Shown here in pieces: positions 27,603-35,217 of a stretch of DNA of 64,000 nt (the stretch's first letter is position 1; every line of letters begins with the position of its first letter). The stretch covers positions 1 to 64,000 of the forward strand of contig NZ_JAUMZU010000002.1 in the NCBI RefSeq assembly GCF_030527965.1, in the 5' to 3' direction. This DNA comes from Neisseria sp. Its GTDB lineage: Bacteria > Pseudomonadota > Gammaproteobacteria > Burkholderiales > Neisseriaceae. Both the position numbers and the translations under genes were made by a program. Under the pieces are notes generated by a model. That model was not told where the DNA came from. It searched no databases and saw nothing but the letters and a program-made list of their open reading frames with translations.

Positions 27603-27641
27603 ATGCCTGTCTGAAAGGTGCAAAGTTTTTCAGACAGGCAT
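27603..27641. terminator. inverted DUS pair downstream of the PepSY gene region
   Basis: A 14-bp stem formed by two facing uptake sequences with an 11-base loop. It lies between dnaE and the PepSY gene, both on the minus strand, and so can terminate transcription arriving from the PepSY gene. Confidence 0.65.
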
Positions 27642-27812
27642 GGTTGCCGGCTAACGGCAGAAATTCGGCGCAGCGAAGAAGAAATGCTTGCGCTACGCCA
27701 CACTGCCGCAGCGCAAGATGCCATCAAGGCGCTGTATGAAGACGAAAGCCGCTTTGTCGACCATCAAGCGCCTTTACTCTGGTATGCAAGTGAAAATCTG
27801 GTTTTAGCTTGA
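27618..27812 (+). pseudogene. possible gene remnant, C-terminal fragment of unknown protein
   Basis: A plus-strand frame of 64 codons starts inside the uptake hairpin with GTG and ends at a TGA. The part after the hairpin (from about 27642) reads like real protein: EIRRSEEEMLALRHTAAAQD, then YEDESRFVDHQAPLLWYASE. There is no ribosome binding site, and the first residues only translate the uptake word (FSDRH). It may be the 3' end of a lost gene fused behind a DUS. I do not recognise the family. It overlaps the 3' end of the PepSY gene by nine bases. Confidence 0.25.
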
Positions 27813-28154
27813 ATAAGCTTGAGCAGGCGCGGCCGGGTATTCGTCGCCGTGTTTTTTATGTTTGGCTTTGATTTGCGAGGCCAGTATTTTGCCGTTGGTC
27901 GCATCGACAATCACTTCGTATTTCTGCCCGTTGGATAAGACGTCCACTTCATAATGCCCCCCGGTATGGTAATCGTATTCGAAGTCGACATCTTTGGCAT
28001 AGCCGCCGGTCTGTGCGATTGCCGCAGCGGCGGCTTGTTTGCCGGAAATCGGTGCGAACATGCCGTAGGAAAATGCCGTGGCGCCTGCTGCGGCAGCCAG
28101 TCCTATGGTGGCGGCTACGGTTAAAGTGGCGATGATTTTACGGGTGGATAGCAT
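27804..28154 (-). CDS. PepSY domain-containing exported protein
   Basis: A 116-residue product. The ATG at 28154 is chosen for its AAGGAG site seven bases upstream, and it begins MLSTRKIIATLTVAATIGLA, a signal peptide. The mature part is one PepSY domain (about 40-105): ISGKQAAAAAIAQTGGYAKD, YEVDVLSNGQKYEV and VDATNGKIL. PepSY domains are periplasmic, protease-inhibitor-like modules. The C-terminus is basic, then Ala/Pro-rich. It is transcribed toward dnaE, with a DUS hairpin between them. Confidence 0.83.
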   Translation of the reverse strand: MLSTRKIIATLTVAATIGLAAAAGATAFSYGMFAPISGKQAAAAAIAQTGGYAKDVDFEYDYHTGGHYEVDVLSNGQKYEVIVDATNGKILASQIKAKHKKHGDEYPAAPAQAYSS

Positions 28155-28333
28155 GGTAAACTCCTTATGGTAAAGGGGAAAAATCAATTTGGTACGGACG
28201 CTATATTAGTCGGATAGATTTAGCGCAAAATTAGTGGAAAGCTAAACATGCCATTGTTTTCGTTTTCGGGCGGCTTGGCGGCGTTTCAGGTAAAATGCCT
28301 GTCTGAAGAAACCGATTGAGTAAAGAGAGTGCT

Positions 28334-28567
28334 ATGAACGCAGCCGTTTATCTGGAAGACGAAGCCTTTATCCCGTTGTGCGATTTGTTGAAGCTGATCG
28401 GGCTGGTCGAGAGCGGCGGTCAGGCCAAGGTGGTGATTGCCGCCGGCGCGGTATTGCGCAACGGCGGCGTGGAAACGCGGAAAACCGCTAAAATTCGCGG
28501 CGGCGAAATCATAGAGTTTAACGGCGCTGTTTTGGAGGTTTATGATGGATACGACCCCGAAGATTGA
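28334..28567 (+). CDS. S4-domain RNA-binding protein (YbcJ-like)
   Basis: A 77-residue protein consisting of a single S4 RNA-binding domain: IPLCDLLKLIGLVESGGQAK, then VLRNGGVETRKTAKIRGGE. It is similar in size and layout to E. coli YbcJ. The ATG at 28334 follows an AAAGAGAG site; a TTG at 28316 is less likely. Its end overlaps the next gene by about 23 bp, suggesting translational coupling. A single uptake sequence lies just upstream at about 28293-28306. Role probably in RNA or ribosome metabolism; not proven. Confidence 0.82.
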   Translation: MNAAVYLEDEAFIPLCDLLKLIGLVESGGQAKVVIAAGAVLRNGGVETRKTAKIRGGEIIEFNGAVLEVYDGYDPED

Positions 28568-28748
28568 GCCGGCGGTGTTGGAAGAGCCTTTGCTGCCCGA
28601 GCCGGTTAAGCCTGAAATATGGGAATGTTGCGGCAGCGAATGCGGCGATGCCTGCATACAAACCATTTATTATCGTGAAAAAGCCGCCTACGATGCGCAA
28701 CAGAAGCGCTTAAAAGCATTGGCGGAACAAGAGCAGGAAGCCGAATAA
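28545..28748 (+). CDS. oxidoreductase-like domain small protein
   Basis: A 67-residue protein with the Oxidored-like motif KPEIWECCGSECGDACI (about residues 24-40), in which conserved cysteines resemble the N-terminal segment of some oxidoreductases. Two adjacent ATGs exist (28542 and 28545); the second has the better spacing (six bases) to GGAGG. It overlaps the end of the S4 gene and is probably translated with it. The C-terminus is charged and helical. Biochemical function unknown. Confidence 0.75.
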   Translation: MDTTPKIEPAVLEEPLLPEPVKPEIWECCGSECGDACIQTIYYREKAAYDAQQKRLKALAEQEQEAE

Positions 28749-28804
28749 GCCTTGTACGCTTTTTTCAGACAGGCTTCCTTTAATTTGCCGGATAACCGAA
28801 AAAT

Positions 28805-29638
28805 ATGATCGATTTACATTGCCATTCCACTGTTTCCGACGGCGCACACAGCCCCGCCGAAGTGGTTCGTATGGCGAAGCAAAACGGCTGCACGATGCTT
28901 GCGCTGACCGACCACGACCACACGGGCGGTTTGGCCGAAGCGCGTGCCGAAGCGGTGGCTCAAGGCATTCGACTGATTAATGGCGTGGAAATTTCGGTAA
29001 CGTGGCGCAAGCGCACCATTCATATTGTCGGGCTGGATTTTGACGAACACAATCCAGCATTGCAGAATCTATTAGCCACCGTACGCCAAGGCCGCCTGCA
29101 ACGGCTGGAGTCCATTGCTGCGAAGCTAGAAAAGAAAGGCATTAACGGCGCCTACGAAGGTGCGTTGGCGCTGGCCGCCAACCCCGAAATGGTGTCACGC
29201 ACCCATTTGGCGGAATTTCTGATGAATGCGGGCCATGTTCGTAACAAACAACAAGCATTTACCAAATACCTAGGCGATGGCAAGCCTGCTGCCGTGCCGC
29301 ATCAGTGGGCGGAGTTGGCCGACTGCATCGATGCCGTTAACGGCGCCGGCGGGCTGGCCGTGATTGCCCATCCCATGCGCTACGGCTTTTCCGCTACGGC
29401 CAAACGCAATTTGTTTGAAGAATTCAAAGCGCTCGGCGGCGCCGGCATTGAGGTGCATAGTGGCCGCTGCGATCATAACGACCGCCTCAATTACGCATTG
29501 CTTGCGCAGCGTTACGATTTGCTGGCCAGTGCCGGCAGCGATTTCCACCGTGCGGGCGATTACGGCGGCGGCGTCACCGGCTCCTGCCCTGAATTGCCGG
29601 AAATGTGTCATCCGGTATGGATGCGTTTCAAGGATTAG
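28805..29638 (+). CDS. PHP-domain phosphoesterase, RNase AM / 3',5'-nucleotide phosphatase type (YciV)
   Basis: A 277-residue PHP family protein. Metal-binding motifs are clear: DLHCHSTVSDG at the start, LALTDHDHTGG near residue 38, GVEIS near 61, and SAGSDFHRAG near 243. E. coli YciV (RNase AM) of this group removes 5' nucleotides from RNA and hydrolyses 3',5'-bisphosphonucleotides. Length matches. It follows the two small genes on the plus strand with a variant uptake sequence between, and is followed by a strong hairpin at 29655-29691. Confidence 0.88.
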   Translation: MIDLHCHSTVSDGAHSPAEVVRMAKQNGCTMLALTDHDHTGGLAEARAEAVAQGIRLINGVEISVTWRKRTIHIVGLDFDEHNPALQNLLATVRQGRLQRLESIAAKLEKKGINGAYEGALALAANPEMVSRTHLAEFLMNAGHVRNKQQAFTKYLGDGKPAAVPHQWAELADCIDAVNGAGGLAVIAHPMRYGFSATAKRNLFEEFKALGGAGIEVHSGRCDHNDRLNYALLAQRYDLLASAGSDFHRAGDYGGGVTGSCPELPEMCHPVWMRFKD

Positions 29639-29654
29639 AAATGGAAAAATTGAC

Positions 29655-29691
29655 AAAAGCCTGTCTGAAAACGGTTCAGACAGGCTTTTTT
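29655..29691 (+). terminator. DUS-variant hairpin terminator with T run
   Basis: Facing AGCCTGTCTGAA words form a 15-bp stem with a five-base loop followed by seven T on the plus strand, 16 bp after the PHP gene stop. A classic intrinsic terminator shape. Confidence 0.85.
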
Positions 29692-29800
29692 AATGCTATT
29701 GAAATCGAAGTAAAGCGTTTTAAGGTTGTTTTAAATGCTAATACATTAAATATGTGCTATTTTTTTAAATACCAATCATGTTTAAAACGGGTAATTAAAG

Positions 29801-30445
29801 ATGAGAACCCCTAAGTGTTTGTTATGGTTAAGCGTAGCATCTTCCTTATTATTATTGATAGCGGGGTGCAATGCCCGAGAGAAGGAGCCGAAAGTGATTG
29901 ACGGTCAGCCGGTTCGTGAGCTTCCATTTTCTCAGCCGTTGGTTTTAAAGCCGGAAACGGGTCAAGATTTCTATTTTTCCCTGAAGGGCGATGAACAAAG
30001 GGCTTATATGATAGGCGTTACTACATTGGTTCCTGTCAATGATGAGAAATTAATGGCGGCACAAGATGAATGGACTGCTGTCGGAGAAAACAACCAGCCG
30101 GGGAAAGGTAACCTGAAGTTTGATTTGAAGGTTGAATATCATGTTCACGGTAAGGTAGTACCGGTGCAGCTGACAAGAATATATGGCGGAAAGGCCGCAT
30201 TGAGCAAAGATGGCAAGCCTAAATGGGATAGCTTTGTAACTTATGCCTACTCTAATAAATTTTCAGAGGTTATTAATGGAGTAGAGGTTATTCCATTTAG
30301 GGATAGTTTAGCAGAGTTTAGGCCAACGGAAGTTTCCAAGGAATCGGGAGGAATTTATAAGGTGTCGATTCGACCGACAGCCGGAGTTCGATATCCGAAT
30401 ATCGATTTGAAAGTATTTGTTGAAAAAAATTATATTGGCAAATGA
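29801..30445 (+). CDS. lipoprotein, first tandem copy; candidate immunity protein
   Basis: A 214-residue lipoprotein with signal peptide and lipobox IAGC (Cys23). The mature part starts NAREKEPKVIDGQPVRELPF and contains FYFSLKGDEQ, RIYGGKAALSKDGKPKWDSF and VFVEKNYIGK at the end. It is nearly identical in long stretches to the next gene, so the two arose by recent tandem duplication. The layout resembles DUF5625-type lipoproteins, but that assignment is tentative. It precedes a predicted antibacterial effector gene at 31219. Periplasmic lipoprotein immunity proteins are typical partners of X-T4SS and T6SS cell-wall toxins, so immunity is the favoured role. This is inference from context. Confidence 0.75.
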   Translation: MRTPKCLLWLSVASSLLLLIAGCNAREKEPKVIDGQPVRELPFSQPLVLKPETGQDFYFSLKGDEQRAYMIGVTTLVPVNDEKLMAAQDEWTAVGENNQPGKGNLKFDLKVEYHVHGKVVPVQLTRIYGGKAALSKDGKPKWDSFVTYAYSNKFSEVINGVEVIPFRDSLAEFRPTEVSKESGGIYKVSIRPTAGVRYPNIDLKVFVEKNYIGK

Positions 30446-30539
30446 AAAATAAATAACATAGTATTATGATGGTGTGTTATGTTGAATCCTGGATATTAGG
30501 TAAGTGCTTTTAGATAATGTTTGAAACGGATAATTAAAG

Positions 30540-31181
30540 ATGGGAATCCCTAAGCGGTTATTATGGTTAAGCGTAGCATCTTCCTTATTATTGATAGCGG
30601 GGTGCAATGCCCGAGAGAAGGAGCCGAAAGTGATCGATGGCCAGTCGGTACATGAGATTCCGTTTGAGCAGCCGTTGATTTTAAAGCCGGAAACGGGGCA
30701 GGATTTTTATTTTTCTCTGAAGGGCGATGAACAAAGGGATTATGTGATAGGCGTTACTACATTGGTTCCTGTCAATGATGAGCATTTAAGGGAAGAGCAA
30801 CGCAAATGGACTGCTGTTGGAGAAAACAACCGGCCGGGGAAAGATAACCTGAAGTTTGATTTGAAGGTTGAATATCATATTCAGGGTAAGGTGGTGCCGG
30901 TGCAGCTGACAAGGATCTATGGTGGCAAGGCAGCATTGAGCAAAGATGGTAAGCCTCAATGGGATAGCTTTGTAACTTATAGATATGCCCATGAATTTGC
31001 AAAGGTTATTAATGGGGTGGAGATTATTCCTTTTAACAATAGCTTGGTAAGGTTTATGCCTTCTGAAGTTCCGGCAGAATCGGGAGGAACTTATAAGGTG
31101 TCGATTCGACCGACGGCAGGTATCCGTTATCCGAAGATTGGTTTGAAAGTATTCGTTGAAAAAAATTATATTGGTAAATGA
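30540..31181 (+). CDS. lipoprotein, second tandem copy; candidate immunity protein
   Basis: A 213-residue paralogue of the preceding gene with lipobox IAGC (Cys22). The first 45 residues and the central part are almost the same; differences cluster in segments such as HLREEQRKWTA and RYAHEFAKV. The duplicated unit includes about 25 bp of upstream sequence ending TAATTAAAG before the ATG. The stop lies 37 bp before the effector-like gene at 31219. Divergent surface patches in otherwise conserved immunity paralogues would fit recognition of variant toxins. Immunity is inference from context. Confidence 0.75.
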   Translation: MGIPKRLLWLSVASSLLLIAGCNAREKEPKVIDGQSVHEIPFEQPLILKPETGQDFYFSLKGDEQRDYVIGVTTLVPVNDEHLREEQRKWTAVGENNRPGKDNLKFDLKVEYHIQGKVVPVQLTRIYGGKAALSKDGKPQWDSFVTYRYAHEFAKVINGVEIIPFNNSLVRFMPSEVPAESGGTYKVSIRPTAGIRYPKIGLKVFVEKNYIGK

Positions 31182-31218
31182 ATAATGGCTTAAACAGCAT
31201 TTCACAGAAAGGAAAAAT

Positions 31219-32259
31219 ATGAGTAAACGATATACGCTGACGGTTTATGTGGCTGCTCCGGGCACCCCTTTGATCAATGATGACGGTAGCCCGTTAATGC
31301 TTAATGGCAAACAAGAACATTCTTTGGTTGGTCATCTCTATTACAAAATCAGTGATGAAACGGAACAAGGTACGGTGGGATATGGTTTTGCCCCTCTGAT
31401 TGAGGGAAAAGCTTTTGGGGAAGGAAAAGTCAAAAATGATGAATTCAAAAAATACCACAATCCTGCTTATGAGCGGACAATAGAAATTTCGGAAGAGCAA
31501 TATAAGAAACTTTTTGCTTATGGTGAGCATCCCGAGGTGGGTAGCTTTGATCATAAACACTACAATGGTTTGAGAAACAGCTGTATCGACTTTGTGTATG
31601 GTGCCTTGGCTTATGCCAAAGTATATAATCCGACTAGAACAATTAGTGGGGACGATGGAATGGATTATAAGTTGCCATATCAGGGTTCAATACGCGTTGG
31701 CCCGAATATGGATGAGTTTGATAAAATTCCCAATCAGCGCGGATATGAAAATAGCGAATTAAATACCCCGCCTGATCGACGCCGTCGCGAAGATCCGAGC
31801 TGTTTTAAAGCGTTTGGCTGGTCATGGGAAACGCCCGTTTGTTCATGGGTTGAAAACGAATCGGTACAGCCTTCTTCGTATGCACAATCTGCCGTTTTGG
31901 TTGAGAATCTGCCGGAACCTGCTCAAAAAATATACTATGCCAGCAAAGAGCGTTTGGAAGCTTTTTATCAGGCAAACAATCACCCCTATACCGAGGAAAG
32001 TTTGAATAATTGTGCGCTGGCACTGGCGGATGAGGGCTGTGCCAAGGGTATGCGGGATGCGCCTCTTTTCAATGTTAAAGATGGGAAAATTTTAATTGGA
32101 GAGCGTAACCCGGGCTTGATTACGATTTCGCTGGATATGGAAAAAGCGGCTGCTATACCGGCGGTAGAAAGTATGAATCGAGTTCAACAAACGTTTGCCC
32201 AAGAAGAGCAAGATAGGCAAATGGCACAAAGCCAGTCTCGCGGAATAAGTATGTCGTAG
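31219..32259 (+). CDS. candidate X-T4SS antibacterial effector: papain-like hydrolase plus XVIPCD-like C-terminus
   Basis: 346 residues, no signal peptide. The N-terminal domain (about 30-140) has a GHLYY motif (His39), a VGYGFAPLIEG stretch, ISEEQYKKLFAYGE and RNSCIDFVYGAL (Cys122). This His-then-Cys order fits circularly permuted papain/NlpC-P60-like amidases. A proline/arginine-rich hinge follows (about 165-230, PPDRRRR). The C-terminal 100 residues resemble the XVIPCD secretion signal: a helical part, LFNVKDGKILIG, then ISLDMEKAAAIPAVESMNRV and a Gln-rich tail. In Xanthomonas, XVIPCD directs effectors to the bacteria-killing type IV secretion system, with lipoprotein immunity genes adjacent, as here. 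Ribosome site AAAGGAAA precedes the ATG. No secretion genes lie in the window. Assignment is by motif recognition, not search. Confidence 0.72.
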   Translation: MSKRYTLTVYVAAPGTPLINDDGSPLMLNGKQEHSLVGHLYYKISDETEQGTVGYGFAPLIEGKAFGEGKVKNDEFKKYHNPAYERTIEISEEQYKKLFAYGEHPEVGSFDHKHYNGLRNSCIDFVYGALAYAKVYNPTRTISGDDGMDYKLPYQGSIRVGPNMDEFDKIPNQRGYENSELNTPPDRRRREDPSCFKAFGWSWETPVCSWVENESVQPSSYAQSAVLVENLPEPAQKIYYASKERLEAFYQANNHPYTEESLNNCALALADEGCAKGMRDAPLFNVKDGKILIGERNPGLITISLDMEKAAAIPAVESMNRVQQTFAQEEQDRQMAQSQSRGISMS

Positions 32260-32277
32260 GTGGGATGGAAAATAAAA

Positions 32278-32316
32278 AAAAAAGCCTGTCTGAAAACGGT
32301 TCAGACAGGCTTTTTT
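32278..32316 (+). terminator. DUS-variant hairpin terminator after the effector gene
   Basis: Facing AGCCTGTCTGAA words form a stem of about 17 bp with a five-base loop, preceded by A and followed by T runs. It closes the lipoprotein-effector cassette, whose upstream border is the matching hairpin at 29655-29691. Confidence 0.85.
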
Positions 32317-32416
32317 ATGTAGTAGGCGATGTGAATTCGTCGAATCATACTGAAAACAAATAGGGCAGGCTTATAAGCTGCAATGCCTGCCTGAATGTTC
32401 AGCTAAGTAAGCTAGA

Positions 32417-32596
32417 TTATAAAAAAGCATCCACAATAGCGAGAAACAAGCCGCATAGGCATGAATAGGCAATTTTTTGCAGAATCGTATCGCCTAGAGC
32501 GGGCTCGTCGGATAATAAAGAATCAATGAATATGGCAACAAAGCCCATGCTAAATCCTATAACAAAACGGCAAAAGAACGGGTGGATTCCTGTCAT
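32417..32596 (-). CDS. small two-helix membrane protein, unknown
   Basis: A 59-residue product with two hydrophobic stretches (FVIGFSMGFVAIFIDSLL and IAYSCLCGLFLAIVDAFL). The ATG at 32596 is chosen because an AAGGGGAA site lies just upstream; a TTG six codons earlier is possible. It is downstream of tatD on the same strand, 63 bp away, and may be the last gene of the tmk-holB-tatD transcript. No family is recognised; it could also be a chance frame. Confidence 0.5.
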   Translation of the reverse strand: MTGIHPFFCRFVIGFSMGFVAIFIDSLLSDEPALGDTILQKIAYSCLCGLFLAIVDAFL

Positions 32597-32659
32597 TGGT
32601 TCCCCTTCGCTCAATATAGGTTGGATTGTGCGGTTGGTCGGGCTGCGGCTTGCGACCTG

Positions 32660-33430
32660 CTAGCATGGCGGTACTTTGTTAAACAGGCGGTAGAAATTTT
32701 CCGTGGTGGTGGCAGCGATGTTTTCCAACGAGTCGCCGCGCAATTGGGCTAAAAATTCGGCGGTATGGCGCACATAGGCGGGCTCGTTGGGTTTGCCGCG
32801 CTTGGGTACGGGTGCGAGGAAGGGCGAATCGGTTTCGACCAGCATGCGGTCAAGCGGCACGTAACGCGCGGCCTCTTGAATCAGCGGGGCGTTTTTAAAG
32901 GTAACGATGCCGGAAAACGAAATGTAAAAGCCTAAGTCCAGCGCTAGTTTGGCGATGCGCACGTCTTCGGTAAAACAATGGATAACGCCTGCGTGTGCTT
33001 GATGCTCGCGCAGTATGGTCATGGTATCGTCGGCTGCTTCCCGGGTGTGGATAATCAAGGGCAGGCCGCTTTGGTTGGCGGCTTGGATATGATCGGCGAA
33101 GCGCTGGTGTTGCCACGCCAAATCGCCTTTGCACCAATGGTAATCCAAGCCGGTTTCGCCTATGCCGACCACTTTGGGATGGCGGGCGTGTTCTATCAAT
33201 TCGGCCACGCTGAATTCTTCGGCTTCGGGGTCGTCGGGGTGAATGCCGACGCTGGCGTAAATGTGCGGGTTTTGCTCGGCAATCGCCAAGACTTCGTTAA
33301 AACTTTGACGGCTTACGCTGATGGCGAGTGCTTGCTTGACATGGTTCTCCTCCATATGGGCAAACACTTCGGGCAGGCGGTTGGACAGGCCTTCAAAGTT
33401 GAGATGGCAGTGTGAATCGATTAATTGCAT
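32660..33430 (-). CDS. TatD-family metal-dependent hydrolase (YcfH type)
   Basis: A 256-residue TatD deoxyribonuclease-family protein. Motifs: IDSHCHLNFEG at the start, GIGETGLDYHW (about 92-102), PLIIHTREA, GVIHCFTE and LVETDSPFLAPVP. These carry the metal-binding His, Glu and Asp residues. In many bacteria this gene follows holB, and here it follows tmk-holB-pilZ with one small gene between. The likely role is DNA or RNA 3'-5' processing; substrate is not certain. Confidence 0.92.
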   Translation of the reverse strand: MQLIDSHCHLNFEGLSNRLPEVFAHMEENHVKQALAISVSRQSFNEVLAIAEQNPHIYASVGIHPDDPEAEEFSVAELIEHARHPKVVGIGETGLDYHWCKGDLAWQHQRFADHIQAANQSGLPLIIHTREAADDTMTILREHQAHAGVIHCFTEDVRIAKLALDLGFYISFSGIVTFKNAPLIQEAARYVPLDRMLVETDSPFLAPVPKRGKPNEPAYVRHTAEFLAQLRGDSLENIAATTTENFYRLFNKVPPC

Positions 33431-33470
33431 AAGTGTGAAACCAAAATTGAGAGAGAAGAGCTACTGTTTT

Positions 33471-33731
33471 TCAGACAGGCTTTTTCAGAGGCAGTTTGAT
33501 ATGCGGTTTTGCCGGCTTGGCAGATTTTAAGCCCAGTTCGATTTGCTGTTGCTCGCTAAGTAAGCCGCTCCAGTCGCCGGTTTTATACCATTCGGCGCCG
33601 TCCAGCTCAATCGGGTGCTGGATGCGTTCGCAACCGTTGCCGCATTGCAGGTCGGTGCCTTTGCAGTATTTGTCGCAACCCCAACAGATGCGTTCTGGAT
33701 TTTTGGGATGGATGGGGAATTTCTTGGCCAT
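33471..33731 (-). CDS. DUF3079 domain-containing small protein
   Basis: An 86-residue protein matching the remembered DUF3079 pattern: MAKKFPIHPKNPERICWGCD, then CGNGCERIQHPIELDG and a basic C-terminus. Four to five cysteines (CWGCDKYC and CGNGC) suggest a metal site. It lies inside the tmk-holB-pilZ-tatD gene set, between pilZ and tatD. Function unknown. Confidence 0.8.
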   Translation of the reverse strand: MAKKFPIHPKNPERICWGCDKYCKGTDLQCGNGCERIQHPIELDGAEWYKTGDWSGLLSEQQQIELGLKSAKPAKPHIKLPLKKPV

Positions 33732-33839
33732 GATGTTTGCTTCTTCAAGAATGTTGGTTGCGAGTGCCTGTTTTCCCTTTTGCGGTATGTCTGTCTGAAA
33801 AAGTTAAAAGCGGGTTTGCTGCCCGCTTTGTGGTGTGAA

Positions 33840-34193
33840 TTATAAGGTATAGGTCGGGCGTTCGCTGCGTAATACGTTGCCCAAGGTGCTTTCTATGCTG
33901 TTGCGTACGGCAATGCTGACTTCATCCGAGTTAAATGCCAAGCCGATGCCTTTGGGGCGGTTGGCGGAGGTGCGGGCGGGATTAATCCAGGCGACTTGGG
34001 TGCGCAGGAATTTTCTGTCGCCGTTTTCGCCCAATTCGATGGAGAGCAGCACTTCGTCGCCCAGCTTGAAGGTGTCTTCGGAGGGAACGAATACGCCACC
34101 GAACTCTAAAAAGGGCATGTAGCTGTTGTAAAGCAGGGCTTTGTCTTTGAGTTGCAAAGACATCATTTTGCCGGGTAAGTTGGTAAGATTCAT
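33840..34193 (-). CDS. pilZ: PilZ domain protein, type IV pilus biogenesis
   Basis: A 117-residue PilZ-domain protein of the type IV pilus kind (Pseudomonas/Neisseria PilZ). It shows LLYNSYMPFLEFGGVFVPS and LGDEVLLSIEL with VAWINPARTSANRPKGIGLAF. The RxxxR and D/N-x-S-x-x-G motifs needed to bind cyclic-di-GMP are absent, as in pilus-type PilZ proteins. It follows holB by 15 bp, the common holB-pilZ arrangement, so it is probably cotranscribed. Pilus function is relevant here because DNA uptake by pili uses the DUS words found throughout. Confidence 0.88.
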   Translation of the reverse strand: MNLTNLPGKMMSLQLKDKALLYNSYMPFLEFGGVFVPSEDTFKLGDEVLLSIELGENGDRKFLRTQVAWINPARTSANRPKGIGLAFNSDEVSIAVRNSIESTLGNVLRSERPTYTL

Positions 34194-34208
34194 CGGGTTT
34201 TCCTTTAA

Positions 34209-35186
34209 TTATTTGTTTTGCTGAAAGCTCAGGTATTCGGTCAGTAAAAATTCTAACTGCATTTTAACACTCAAGGTGTGGTGGCCGTAAGGGCTGAGGC
34301 GGTTTAGAGTGTCGGCTAGTCGGAAGAGTGTGGCGGGATTGGTTGTTTGGGCGAGCTGCGCCACTGCTTCGGCATAATCGGGGTAATACAGCGGGCTGAT
34401 GTGTTGTTTGGCCAGACCGATATCGATGAGCCATTTTTGCAGCCAGTCGATGAAGGTGGCCAGCGGCCATTTTTTCCGGTCGAACGCGGCGGCGTAGTCG
34501 AGTATGGCGAGCAGGCGGGGTTGGGCGAGCAGGGCGCATAATTCTTCGCGCATATTGTCTTGTTCGGCATCGGGAGCGAACAGGGGAGCGCCGCTGTGAA
34601 AGGCTAATAATGCTTCGGCGTGTGGCGTGTCGTTGCGGGTCAGGTAATCGAGCGCTTCTGCTTGCTGCGGGGCGTTCAGCACCATCTGACGGCAGCGGCT
34701 TTTGATGGTCGGCAGCAATTTGTCGCGATTGTGGCTGACCAGCAGGAAAACCACGTCGGCCGGCGGCTCTTCCAAAATTTTTAACAATCCGTTGGCGGCT
34801 TGCAGATTCATGCTTTCTGCCGGATGTACGAGCACGACGCGCCGCCCGCCGCGCAGCGAGGTAAATTGGATTTGATTAATCAGGCTGCGCACGGCGTCGA
34901 TTTTGATTTGCAGAAGTTTGCGGCCGCTTGCCTCGCCTTCGGGTACTTCGGGCGTGAGTTCGTAAAAGTCGGGATGGCTGTTTTGTTCGAATAAGTGGCA
35001 AGAGGGGCAGCTGCCGCAGGCTTCGTGGTTGCCGGCGGGTGTTTCGCATAGTAATGCTTGCGCCAGATGGCGGGCGAATGCTGTTTTGCCGGTGTTTTCT
35101 TTGCCGCTGAACAGCCAAGCGTTGGGTTGGGTATACCAATGGGCGGTGATTTGCTGCCATGCGGCGGTATGCCAAGGATAAATCAT
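34209..35186 (-). CDS. holB: DNA polymerase III delta' subunit
   Basis: A 325-residue clamp-loader delta' subunit. The P-loop-like segment FSGKENTGKTAFARHLAQ (about 26-43) is degenerate, as in non-hydrolysing delta' subunits, and a zinc module CGSCPSCHLF (about 57-66) follows. Downstream are VRSLINQIQFTSLRGGRRVV and LLKILEEPPADVVFLLVSH. It follows tmk by about 30 bp and precedes pilZ by 15 bp in one operon. Confidence 0.92.
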   Translation of the reverse strand: MIYPWHTAAWQQITAHWYTQPNAWLFSGKENTGKTAFARHLAQALLCETPAGNHEACGSCPSCHLFEQNSHPDFYELTPEVPEGEASGRKLLQIKIDAVRSLINQIQFTSLRGGRRVVLVHPAESMNLQAANGLLKILEEPPADVVFLLVSHNRDKLLPTIKSRCRQMVLNAPQQAEALDYLTRNDTPHAEALLAFHSGAPLFAPDAEQDNMREELCALLAQPRLLAILDYAAAFDRKKWPLATFIDWLQKWLIDIGLAKQHISPLYYPDYAEAVAQLAQTTNPATLFRLADTLNRLSPYGHHTLSVKMQLEFLLTEYLSFQQNK

Positions 35187-35217
35187 GGTGTTGTTTCGTT
35201 TTCAGACAGGCATTATA

